Below, in pieces: positions 11,281 through 24,218 of a DNA stretch of 64,000 bases. The stretch is from Anseranas semipalmata (lineage: Eukaryota; Chordata; Aves; Anseriformes; Anseranatidae). The DNA is taken from contig VXAA01001518.1 in assembly GCA_013399115.1 (NCBI GenBank), forward strand, positions 669,281-733,280, given 5' to 3'. Numbering within the stretch: the first letter of the stretch is position 1; each line of letters opens with the position of its first letter. The position numbers and the translations under genes are program-made. The notes beneath the pieces are model-generated. The model worked only from the letters and a program-made list of their open reading frames with translations. It had not been told where the DNA came from and made no database searches.

Positions 11281-14200
11281 GAATGGGATTTTTTTTCTCC
11301 CCCATACTTTTTAAAAGGGCTTCCCCTCTTCCTTCCCCAAAACAATAGAAACATCTCCCTTTTCCTCATAACAAACATCATGTAAGTACAGTTCCCGTCA
11401 TGAATAGAAAGAAACCTCTCTCATTTCTAAGAGAACTTAATCTTTAGCCATTCTCCCCCTTTTCCAAGGCCTTTCTGGTTACCTGACTAGACGTAAACAG
11501 AATCATTCTGTACTAAAAAAACAGAGCAGGGAAATCAACGCATAAAAATCCTGGGTATCTGAACAAACTATCTTCTGCCAGTCTGAGTCACAGGACACCT
11601 GTGGTGTCAGGTGGCTTTTTCTGTGCAAATACAACCTTACAAACAAAAAATATTCATGCAGCATACCTGAATTCACTGGGGAGATTTTCTTTGATGCAGG
11701 AAATTTAAACATGGCCAATTCCCTCCTTGATAAGTGACTTAATCACCCCAATCTTCTCACGCGTCCATCTTCACTCTTTATGGTTGTGCTAATTTGGCCT
11801 GTGGGTATCAGCTGAGCAAGTAGATATGCAGCATGGGGTCTGGACGGGTTGTATCTCCTGTGTAGTCTATTCCTTTTCTTTAATGAGAGTTTGGGTTTAA
11901 ATGAAAGAATGGTACATTTGGTACCATCTTAATAAGAAAGATGAGATGCAGCCAGCTTTTTCACTCAGATCTAAGGGCTCAGAATCCCTTTTCTGCCTAC
12001 CCCAGTACAGACTGCTTTAAACTGTTTATACTTAGATTAGCAAAACTATCTTAATACATGTAGCTTCAATTTACCTAGGCAAACAAAATGAATAATATCA
12101 GGAAGATAGAGCACATGCCCCTTACCCAACTTTTTAGCTATGTTGACTGGCTCTCCAATCTGCATAATGAGTGTGGAGCACAGGTGAAACATGTAGCCTG
12201 GGAATATAGATTATCACCACGTACAGCCACCTAAATCCCTTTATGTATCTAGAATCAAATCCTCCAGCTAGCTGTGCTATCAGTCTACCTTCTCAATTTC
12301 ACTTGAGAGGAAGCAAAGCACATGGGGAAGGAGACCAAAACCCAGGATGAACTATATAGCCTACAGCAGCTTGTGGTCTAGTTCCTTCCTTTCATTTTGT
12401 GTGCTGCAATGCATAGCTTTGTAGGAAGTCACCACTGCCATGATACATGAAAAATACATCTGACATACATTTATGCCACTCACACTGGAAGTGAGTTGGT
12501 TATTCAGCTTGGTGCACTTGTACAGTCTGCTTCAATGCTTCTGTTGTTCTTCTGATCAGTTCTTCTGATTCCATTGGTTTCCACATCGCTGTTTGTTTAA
12601 AGCAGTCCTCCGAAAAATGAATATGCCCCACTCTTTTGCTGTGCCTTTTACATGCTGTAAATGAAGCTAAGCTGCCCCTCATATTATTCCTTTTTTTGTC
12701 CTTTGCCAGGGACAGTCCTTTCTCCTTTGATACATCTTCTGCAGTGTCTGCTCTGAGGGTTCAGACACAAATCTAGAGAGATGAGATCCATGAATCCAAA
12801 GGCATGCAGGATTCATTTTCTTCTGTTAAATGTAGACACTTCTACCCACAACAGTCACCCCAGGATTCCTTCATAGTCAACAGAGAGAAATAGGCATATT
12901 TATGAGAGAATTTATCTCATCAGCTTTAGCAGATGTCTAAAATAGCTCAAATGAAATGCAGACTAAAAGAACCCATCTTTCTCCATTGATTAGAGAGGAA
13001 GCCTGAGGGGTTAGCTCAGATATAAATGTCAACATTATAGGCATCAAGATAGGTGAGATGAATCTCCAATTAACCTACCAGTTATATATGATGGGCGAAA
13101 ATAGAAAAAAGAGAAACAGGGAAATGAAGGTGTTTATGAATGGGTACATAGATGAACAGACCAGACATAGACCTCAGGCCTTTACCATTTCAGCCCAGTT
13201 CCTTTGACTCTTTCTCTGCAACTTACAATTAATTCTTGTACAGTGCAAGAGAACACTTACAAAATTCAGTACATAAATTTCTACACATGGAGATAAAATT
13301 TATATACTTAATTTACATTTTAAATTAAGCCTCACTGTTTTTTGACCCAGTGAGTTTCTATTCCTGGAGGTCAGCAAAACCAATATTTCGAGATCTGTTA
13401 ATCAGGGAAGCACATAGGCAAACAAACATATCCTGACTTTAGTTCAGCGAATGAGAGTTCTCTTTCTCCTCTCAATTTTTCCATCCTTACAACCCCTGAG
13501 GCCACTAATGTAATTTCGCCTTTCAAGTATGAATTCAAAGATGATAATTTTACTACCAATTTATGCCATTGGTTGGGATTAGCTGAGTGATTTTAACAGT
13601 GAATGTGTGAGCTGACATAGGGTGCATTGGCTCACTCCCTTCCACAAATGTAAAGACTGATTGCACCACTAAATAAATAATGACCTTGGCTTTTCCTCAG
13701 GTGATACTTAACACCAAGGTCAATGAATATTCAGAGTCATTAAAATAAATGTGCTTATATAGTAATCCAATCTGTTCACATTTTTATGAAAATATCCCAC
13801 ACAAATTTAGGCTGGGATTTTGCAATGAAGTTTGGCCCCAAATACTGCCTTATGCTAGTGAGGTTGGCAGAATGGAACCAGAAAATCATTGTTTCCAAAA
13901 CCTCTTGAGGGGCTTTGGTTCCCAGAACCAATTGGGACTAATCCTGTGCCTGTTATCAGTAACAAATAATCCCTATGAGAAGTGATAGCCAAAACCTTCC
14001 ACCACCAAAAGGCAAACACACCTTTTCTTAGCTCCACGTCCTGATCCACCTACATTCAGAAGTGAGGGCTACATGCTAGTAGCATACTGCACCCTAGACG
14101 AACGGAAGGATTTGATTGTCCCATAAAGCATTGTGGATGCTCCCACAGTGCACTGTAATTACATGCCCAAGTGGCAGTATATTTTCAGCCACTGAGGATG

Positions 14201-16018
14201 GGATCCATCTTCAGATGAAGATACATAATTTTGTGTGTCTACATGGAGAAGTCCATATATGAACTGTGCAACTTGGCTCCCATCAGTCAATTGGTATTTA
14301 GTTACTATAAACCGATATAATCTAGTCAGTGCAGCTTAAAGGGTGATTCAATTCATCCAAAATTTGACACCTAGGGTGTTTGCTGAAGCAGGGCTAAGGG
14401 CCTAAGGAGAGGATCTGCATCTCCAGATCCCTCGTGGGTTGTGTGTCATACCTGCCATGTGTGACTTATGTAAGGCTATAAGTAATCATTTAAAAGGTGA
14501 AATAGCACTTGGTTATCTGGACAAATGGACCACTTCTGTACTGGTAAATGAAACAATGCTGGGTCACATTCTCTGGCCTAAGGCCAACTGATATGTTCTG
14601 GCCACATCCATACAGCTAAACTTTCTTAGTGTCCAAGATATCTCACAGCTGGGCTATTTGAAATGGACCCTGGCCTGTTCCGAGTCTCATGAATTGTCTG
14701 AAATGATACTACTTTCGTCAGCCAAAACACTGGCAGGGGCTGCTTTGACAATTTAATGTGGTGGAAAATTGAGCTGTAGAGTCTGTGCCCATGCCCTAGC
14801 ACTACTTAAATTACTGGAAAAGGTATAACCTACTTGTTTAATTGTTAGCCCATATGTCTGATGTACCTTAATCAGATGTGCAGATTTCTGTGCTTAGGTT
14901 TTGTTTCCATCTCTTTTTAGTGAACTATAGGCACCACGTTGGCAGCCTTGCTTGCAAAATCTAATGCTGTATATACCTATTAAAAACATTAGAACAGTAA
15001 CGCCAGGTTCAGATTTACACACAAAGGCTCCAACTTTATCACTGTCATGGGAGGCATCTCCAGACTTCCTGGGAAGCCTCTTTCCCAAGTGGTGAGAAAA
15101 GGACTGTATTCCAGCAGATCACATATTGGATGTCCCGTCAGTCATGAGGTGAAGGTTGGGCTGCAATGCTAAGCTGTAACTGGTGTCGGTGTCAGTCTGC
15201 TCAAATCATATCGTGAACCTGCCTACTAGTAGTGAAAGAGCAGCTGGAGATCCTGGATCCAGGGACGAAACACAGGCTATGTGACTCGGGAGGAAGTAAT
15301 TTATGTCCTTTTTTTCCCCCGAAAATGATCAAGCTGTATTTTTTGTAGTATCTTGTCTTTCAGGTAGCTTTTATGTTTTTTAGAATCTGAAGATAACCTT
15401 TACTTCAGCTATTGAACTCAAATCCCAACTAAGTTCACTGTTATTTCCACTTAAATTCGGTTGTTTCTCCCTCATTTGTACTCAGTCATTTGATATTAGC
15501 TACTGCAGAAATTCTCCATTCGGGTTGTCATTTTTTTTGAAGGTGAATATTAGAATTTCCTGCTGGGGTAACTGCTTTTCTATCTAGCTTGTCACAGCTG
15601 ACTAGATACTTGTCAAATGATTCACAAATCCAAATCCACAACATATTCTCTCCCTCCAACTCTATTTACATACATGTGCATAGATGATTTTGCAGGCTTT
15701 ACATGTGAATTCAAAATAAGATTATTATCTCATACTGCAGGGTGACTGGTGAGCCTTCTTCTAAGATGCTACAGTACCAAAGGTAGTTTAATCACAACTT
15801 TGCTCTGTAGCATGAAAGGCAATTATTTTACAGTTAACCAGTTTCAAAAAGGCTTAAGGTAGTCTGAAGCAGAGATGGTGCTGAGCTAGCATCTAACAGG
15901 AGGATTTTAAATTGATGTTCCTGTAGACATTTCCAATATACACTACTACAGGTAGATCATTTGAGTGGAATGACTTTGGCATTCTTCATTTGTAAATGCT
16001 ATATGCCGTGGTTATTTT
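11281..16018. other. Gene-free stretch; possible second MIR-like relic near 13.1 kb
   Basis: No gene recognised. Around 13085-13215 the order gaaacagggaaatgaagg, acatagacctcaggccttta and cagcccagttcctttgac loosely fits the 3' half of a MIR-type SINE. A minus-strand 60-codon ORF at 12500-12682 contains HFSEDCF, which is discussed among rejected items. Other ORFs are short and unremarkable. Confidence 0.45.
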
Positions 16019-16086
16019 TCAGCTGTTACCAAAAAAAGCAAATCCATTCCCTTTTGTCTTCGCCGCCGGGAGCCGGGCATAGTAAC

Positions 16087-16428
16087 ATGGCCATCAGGAC
16101 AGGAGACCCCCAGTCAGATCAGCCCTCGCTGGTGTGTCCTCACAGATTTCTTTGGAGGAGATCTCCCCACAGCCACTACCTCTGCTTTTGTAGCCCTGAG
16201 CCCCAGCAGCCAAACCCCCAGAGAGGGGGAGATGCACTCAGGGCCCTGACACCAGACAAGAGCCTGCAGTTGGAAAGAAGAAACAAGTGCAACAGGGATA
16301 GGGTTTGGATTGGAGAGAGGGCTGGAGAGAGCAAAACTGCTTCCTGTGGCGACCATCTCACTTCATTACAAAGCCCGAGTTCAAAACTTCCTATTCTTTC
16401 CAGGAGAGCAGGACTGCACATTTATTGA
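16087..16428 (+). other. Candidate small ORF (113 codons), status unknown
   Basis: I do not recognise this product. The ATG at 16087 has A at -3 and G at +4, a strong initiation context. It lies about 25 bases after a CpG cluster (cgccgccgggagccgg near 16063-16078) that is unusual for the AT-rich surroundings. The ORF stays open to a stop at 16428. The frame is also open upstream to another ATG at 15961. An AATAAA hexamer follows at 16484-16489. The predicted protein starts MAIRTGDPQSDQPSL, is rich in Pro, Ser, Arg and Cys, and shows no signal peptide, membrane segment or known domain. It could be a young gene, a 3' exon (a ttatttttcag acceptor-like stretch ends at 16022), a decayed retrocopy or chance. 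Confidence 0.15.
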
Positions 16429-16489
16429 ATTAATACTTTATGGAAGGACAAGGGGTGAGCAAGTGTTTGCCAGTAAACTACTTAATAAA

Positions 16490-18593
16490 CTAAGTCCTTT
16501 TCTTCTTCATAAGTTATGCAGACTGATTTTCATACTTTAATCATTACTCAGGGAGTGCCTTGTGACAATATTTTTCACCCCAGGGATTACTTGAAAATTA
16601 TTTGATGCATCTACTGTTTTAAACATTCAGTCTATATAATATGCTGCTGGTTCCTTATCCCAACACAGCATGGCTTTTGCTTCTCAGTGAAAGCATTCAC
16701 AAACCTTGCCTGAATTTTCTAGATGGCTGCACAAAAATTTCTGATAATAGCCATGCAAGTGCAAGTCTTTGAAGTATATACTACTTTCCCTTTTCACAAA
16801 AGTGTTAGAGGGGAAACTATTGCATAAAAAAAGGTCTTGGCCAAATTCAAACAAAGGTTGAAGTACATGTATGGGTTTTCTGCACTAACTTCTCCCTTCG
16901 GTAGCATTTGGTATAGCTCACTTGTTATATTAAAGGATCAGGGAGCCGCTTGGGCTCTGAAAGAAAACCTCACTTTACAAGTCCACGGATTACCCAATTT
17001 TTTTCTGGAAAATTTGAGCGGTTTGTCTGCAAACATTTTAACAGAAGTGACCTCTATCTATCAAATGTGAATTGTTTCTCTACTTTAAGAATGTCAATAC
17101 CTGAACAATTTGAGGGGAGAGAAGTATAAGGGTATACATGATAAGCTTTCTCCTCTTGGCTGGAACTTGAGTACCCAAGAGCAACACATCACTGCAACAC
17201 AGGACTCCCTGCAGTCCTACTGGTGCTGTGCATGCAAACAAAGACAAGTGCTTTCTGCACTGAAGGGATAATAAAATAGGGTAATTTGATGCAAAAGTGA
17301 GATTATGAATTATTACTTCATTATCCTTCATCCCACATATTATTGCCACTCTTTGATAAAACTTAAGCCTCACCATCCTCTGTAGCCTTAAAGGAGCACT
17401 GAAACATGTAATGCACACAGAGACTGTTGATAACCATGTAAAAACATATTAGGCAGCATGCCGAGTTCTAAGAATTTAAGCAGCATATGGCAATGCATTT
17501 CTTGGTGCTCTTTCTGCATCTGTTGGTGTTCCTTTGCTCTTCATGCTTGTTCTTCTGTAAGATTTCAAAATCGCGTTGCCATTTCTGTATTTTTATATTC
17601 ACACAAATACATAAATCTAAGTATCTGTCACTTAGACTCCCTGGAGCTTGTAATGATATTCTTTTTAAATATGAACAAAGAGCCTAATATTTCCATAACT
17701 AACCCTTTCCACCTGACTGTTCTCTGATGGACAGCAAAACAAAACTGTGTTATACATTTGAAAACAAAACACCTCTGGGATTTCTCACAACCTACCCCTC
17801 TCAGGAGGAATTGTCTGTAAATATTCACATAGCTTCACTGATCCCCTTACTTTCTTCCATCATAAGACCCGTAAAACTTCACATATCTGACCAGCCATGT
17901 CTCCTGTTTATTTTGTTTCTATCTACAGACCAGTACTGTCTTATTTCTAATTTCTGCAGTTATCTGTGCCCTATGTATTTGCTGCCTTCTGTTTCAGCTG
18001 CAAACTCTCAGGGTAAGAAATTGGGGGGGTTGCTCCAAGCATGTGAAGTACAGCACAGTGAAAGGCCCCAAATGGGATGCCTGCATGATACAGTAACATA
18101 ACTAATAGCTAGTGTTTGGCTCTACTTCATTTTCCACATTTGCAAAATGTGGATGGTCTCAAGAACTTAACTAGAAGGTTCGCAATGATGTTGTCCTGTT
18201 GTGATCTACCAAACACTGTTTAGTTCTGAACTGACAATACCCCTTAACTATTACCTCAGGGCTCTCAAGGTCAAGTTGGTTGCTCAGCTCTTTTCAGGGA
18301 GTACCTAACAGTCCTTTTTCTTGGTATCTTCATCTCAAGGCCAGTCCCTTACACCTGGAGCACTGATAAGCCCATAAATTCCTGAATTATTTAGGCTCTT
18401 GACTTTCAGAAAGTTTGGTTTCTTTTGTCACATCTAGGACCCAACCTTTCTGTAGGTTTTCAACCACCCAGCCACCCTACAAACTTGGAGGGCATTGTTG
18501 CTTTGGCCAAACCATTTCTACTCATCTACTCAAGGGACACTGAATTAAGAGCCAAGTTCTGCCACACTTGGAAAGTCCTAAAGCAAACCCATG
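16490..18593. other. Gene-free stretch, no gene recognised
   Basis: AT-rich DNA with ORFs up to 124 codons (17727-18101, plus), none with a recognisable motif. No interspersed repeat recognised. Confidence 0.5.
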
Positions 18594-18773
18594 CAAACAA
18601 GGGGCAATGGGTGCAAGCTGGAACATAGGAGGTTCCACTTAAATATGAGAAGAAACTTCTTCACAGTGAGGGTGACGGAGCACTGGAACAGGCTACCCAG
18701 AGAGGTTGTGGAGTCTCCTTCTCTGGAGACATTCAAAACCCACCTGGATGCGTTCCTGTGTGACCTGATCTAG
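18591..18773 (+). pseudogene. CR1 ORF2 C-terminal remnant (60 aa)
   Basis: An open frame of 60 codons encodes the extreme C terminus of the CR1 ORF2 protein. It includes the signature [20 protein letters not shown] followed by [13 protein letters not shown]. In full elements this lies after the endonuclease and reverse transcriptase domains, which are absent here. The ATG is fortuitous. The natural ORF2 stop is retained, and the fragment cannot act as an enzyme. Confidence 0.85.
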
Positions 18774-18872
18774 GTGTTCCTGCTCCGGCAGGGGGATTGG
18801 ACTAGATGATCTTCCAAGGTCCTTTCCAATCCCTAACGTTCTGTGATTCTGTGATTCTGTGATTCTGTGATT
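18594..18872 (+). mobile_element. CR1 LINE fragment, 3' end
   Basis: A 5'-truncated CR1 on the plus strand. It begins near acaaggggcaatgggtgcaa and carries the last ~60 codons of ORF2, then a short 3' UTR containing gggggattggactagatgat. It ends in about four copies of the octamer-like tail ATTCTGTG at 18838-18872. This tail type and the preserved reading frame indicate a fairly young copy compared with the 8.1-kb element. CR1 elements are usually truncated at the 5' end by incomplete reverse transcription and make no regular target-site duplication. Confidence 0.92.
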
Positions 18873-19768
18873 TTTGTTATTGACAGTACTGTTTTACAAT
18901 CTATCACAGTGTGTCAGTGGGAATTGGAGGAAGTCTTCCTTCAGTTGCCAGCACTGGTAACTGATGTCCTGCTCTTCCCCATAGCTTGAGGCATTGTGTC
19001 TGCAGCTGAGATAAAAGTTTGTGGCTTGATTGTTAGCTTCCTTTCTTAGAGGGAAGAGGTTAGTATTGTCATGCTGTCAGTGTATGTGTCTGCTTGTCTC
19101 ATCTTTTTAAACTTAATTGATCTTCAGGATCAGTTTCACCCAAATTTGACAGAGTAAAAGTTTCAGGTATATCAGTCCTCTGGAAATTTCATGAAAATAG
19201 ACAGTACTATTAGTGAGACCCTGTCAGTGACACTTCATAGGGAAGATTACAGTACAAGCTTAATTTTTCATGCAGTTTAATTGCAACAGCCTTGGATAGT
19301 GGAAAAGATTCAGAACATACTTGCATCTTATTAAGTAGCAGAAAATCTAACCACAATGCACAAAATCTTAGGAAATTAGGCTTCATTAGTTTTACTAGCC
19401 ACATGAAAACTTGTAAAATGCAGATTGTATTTTTGTGCTATCCATATGTATATGAAGCTACCAGAACTCACTAAACTAACATGAAAGATTTGTTTTTAAG
19501 TAATTGTGACATGAACTTATAACTGGAAGGACTGCTTATTTATCTATTGATAATAATCAATAAATGATGCTATTTCAGCTGCATATGGACATGTTTCCTA
19601 CAGAAATTGTCAATGATGCAAGAAGGCCTTGAATACCTTAGATGAACAAATAATGAAACCCAAAGTAAGAAATACCTCATCCATTGCATCACTTGTACTC
19701 ATGAAAACTATATTGGTGAATCCAAGCCACTGTTGTGCACCATAGTGAAATTGGGCAATGCAACTGAT
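18873..19768. other. Spacer between two CR1 copies
   Basis: About 900 bases of AT-rich DNA with no gene or recognisable repeat. ORFs of 60-64 codons at 19210-19474 overlap on opposite strands and look like chance. Confidence 0.55.
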
Positions 19769-20705
<937 letters not shown>

Positions 20706-22781
20706 TTATGACAGACTTACAAATAATCTTCAAAAATGTGCCTAGAAAGACATCATACCTGTATTAGATGTAAAAAATAATAGTATCAATAGAGACACAG
20801 AGATCAGACACATAGTAATTTTCCCCAAATCTCATTCCAGCTTGTCACTAGCTTTTGCACTATAATTACCTGTCTTTCTAACTCTACAAACCACAGGGGC
20901 TACAAATGTTATTACTTCTATTCTGATTAAGAATCCCTCTCTGCTCAGATACAAACCATTTTTTCCTTTGAAATTGTCTAATCAGCTAACATAATTAAGT
21001 TAAATTTGGAGCAGTTTCCAAACTCTGCTGAGCTTGAAGCTTTCTGACTCTGCTTCAGCACCCAAGACCAGTGAATCCAAAAGCCTGTGTACTTTTCCAG
21101 TTGTCAATACGAATTCTAATTCTATTTCCTCTCTTTGTAAATTTTGTCTAACATATCTTTGAACGAGAAATGTATAACAGTCTTAGCTTCATTTCCACCA
21201 GACACTGTCTGATTTCAGCTCTGTGCTCCTTATAGGAACTAAAAGATGTATAAATCTTCCTCTTCAAAACTGTATAATTGCAAAAGTAAAGAAACCAAAC
21301 ACCGTGTTACTAAAGAAACAGAAAGATGCATATGGATAAGGATCTACATTATATATATACTTTACCTGGAATCTTCTACCTTTTTGTAGTCACACATAAT
21401 GGAGGACAACTCAGCAAGAAGACCAAAAGGAAAAACAGTGTGATAGAAGACTTTTTCAGTACATTTTCTCACTCTTGTGAAACAGTGTCATGCATGTTTT
21501 AGTGTGGCAATTCCGAAATGTGTAGGAAGCAAAAGCCATGGGGCAAATATGAAAAGGATGGCTGAGGACCACAGTTTTTAGAGGCAGAAAACAGCATCAT
21601 GAACAGTGACTTTTTTCAAGGTCATCTGTCAGTAGCTCTGAAAATCAGGTATCTGCAAACTTTAGACATGGAGATGTCTCAAGGATTAGAATAATTCTGA
21701 GATGTCAGAGGCAGTGATGAGCTCCAGAAGCAAGAATGAGTCAGTATCAGAAGAAGGATTGCCTGAGCATTGACCAGTGAAAATGCCATGAAGCAATGAT
21801 TTATTTCTTGCTTTAATTTTACAGGCAGTCTGACAGGAGAGCTTCCTCCATTTGGACTCTTCTTGATCTCTTTGGGGGAAAATAAAGATATTGTTGTTGT
21901 CAAAAATTCTGAAATTCTGCACAAAAATGACACTGCCTCTACCAACTCTCTACCAACCATTTCCCCAGCTATTTCTTTTTCCTTATGAGTACACCTTTAG
22001 TATCTAAATTCACACCAGACCTGTAATCTGAATCCATATATCTTGCCATTGCTGTCAAAGACTGCTATGGCAAGATTTGTTTGTGGTAAGGAAAACCATA
22101 ACTTGCTTTACTGCTAAAGAAATTTTATAAAGAAGAATTCTTTCTTTTTCCTAATATAAATCATTAAATAATCATATTTTTATTTTAGTTTAGCAAATCT
22201 TATCCATATATTTGATCTTAAGGATAATCACTGCATCTCCACAGGAAGGCACACAGAAAACAGTGATTAAAGGATTTATAGAATCAGCATTTGACTTACA
22301 AATAGTGTAAGACCTTTCATCGAGAGCAACGACTATTCCCAGTAAAAAGGGGAATGGGAGACTGTTTATGACTTTAATTGATAATAATGCAAAGTCCCTA
22401 TCTAAAAATAAAAAATAAAAATCCACATTAAACCGAACATTTCCTTTAAACAACAGCAACTTGAAAAGGTTTCCCTCTGGAACACATACATAAGGAAGAT
22501 CCCCTATCTGTCTCCTTGGTCCTATCTCAAAAATTGTGAGCTGATCAAGGAAAAAACATGGAAGTGAAACAAACCTTTCCCAGATTGTTCCTATCCTATT
22601 TTCTCCATGTAATGCCTGTCTAGCTCTTAGTAAAGCTAAAGGGATCTATTTGCATTTGAATCTGGGAGAGTACTGAACACCTCATTTCATCTTAATTGTA
22701 TGGACAGAATTCTGCAGCTAAAATGGAATTCACAGGTGTTAAGTACACTGAAATGTACCTATAATTGATTGTGATGAGTCT

Positions 22782-22826
22782 GCTCCTTTATGTTAAAGGA
22801 GCCTGAGTTGGCTCCTTTATGTTAAA
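22782..22826. repeat. Perfect 9-bp hairpin plus 29-bp direct repeat
   Basis: gctccttta (22782-22790), tgt loop, taaaggagc (22794-22802) forms a perfect 9-bp stem. The 16-mer gctcctttatgttaaa recurs at 22811-22826, 29 bases downstream, so the second copy lacks its right arm. Confidence 0.8.
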
Positions 22827-24198
22827 AGATCTGAGAGTCTGTATTGTCAGTTAGAAAGCCAGGAAAAAATCCAAACGTAATTGATATCATCAAACAAAAG
22901 CAAACTGTTGTTAAGATTAAAATATGATGAATTTTCAATCATTCTTCACAAGACTATGGTCTTGTGGCTTTTTGCTTGTTTATTTTTAACAAGCCACCTC
23001 AACCACTCTTAATGTAGAACAAACGTCCATGTGTATACACAATATTTATTTTTACAGAAAATATGCATTAACAGCACTCTAACATGCAGCAAACTTCCCC
23101 TTTCTGAAGGAAAATGTAAAATGAATAAGAGACGAGTAGGTTAGTCCAGTCCCTGTGCACACTCCCTGGCCATCTCTCTGGTTGCTGTTGTACATTCCGA
23201 TTAGCAGCTCCCAGTAACCACAAGAAAAGGCCCATCAGGACTGTTCAGACCCCAGTCTTCAAATCATATTAAAAGTTTCAAATATAGTAACATTTTACTG
23301 TGATCATCTGCATTTTATATTGGGAACACATTCACCAAGGACATGACCTGGTTTTTGTTAGAAGGGTAAGGGGAGCATCAAGACTTCTTCCTCTGCTTCT
23401 GTAACTTCATTGCTAAGGTAATGAGAAGTTGGAAGGGATCACAGATCTGAGCTACGTAAATGTTGTGGTGCTAAAAATATATTTATTCAGAATGGCTAAT
23501 TAAGGTGAATGACTACCAGTCCTCATTAGCACTGAAGTGGTGTTAATTTGATTAGACTTCTGGCCTAGATAGGCTTGCAAGGCGTTATGTTCCTAATACA
23601 ATTTCTCTAACAAGAAAGCATTTCAGATGAGATGTTACCAGTCAATGTCTTTCTTTGTATAAATATTAAGCAGACATTTGCCTTTTAATGTTGATGTAAT
23701 TTTAGGGAGCAGGGAAACAGTGAAAAAGTGACATCTGTATTGCCTTAGGATATGGGAAGAAAGTGTGAAAATAAACTTGTAATTCTTACTCCAGTCTCAT
23801 TATTTAAATACCTCATAATGCTTTCACAGTAGAAAGTCATACTTGAAATGTTCTCATTAAACCTGTCTTTCCTTTAACATAGCATTATATACTTCTCGCT
23901 CTTTAACTCAAAACTCTTTTCAATCAGTATTTCAAAGTTTAAACATAGTCAATGTGGCAACATAAGTTTTAGATTAGAAAATACCTTCTGCTACACTCGT
24001 TTTACCAGAAGGCCCAGGAGGAATACAAAGTACGTGCTGTTTATTTATTAATTAGAGCTTACAATGATCTGTGCTGAAAGAGAATGTCCCAGAAAAATTG
24101 CCCATTTAGTTGGAATATGAATATTTTACCACAAGAAGTCTTGATTAGTGATTCCTGAGCTACAAGGTTTAGCCATCATGAGAAATGAAAAAGCCTTC

Positions 24199-24218
24199 TT
24201 TTTTTTTTTTTTTTTTTT
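24199..24218. repeat. Poly-T tract (20 bases)
   Basis: A homopolymer of 20 T. It may be a length-variable site or a sequencing-error site. No adjoining element that would use it as a tail was recognised. Confidence 0.9.

Noticed and set aside
12500..12682. Minus-strand 60-codon ORF containing HFSEDCF, reminiscent of part of a THAP zinc finger.
   Set aside because: The paired cysteines and C-terminal AVPTIF-type segment that define THAP are absent, and the spacing does not fit. A seven-residue likeness is not enough.
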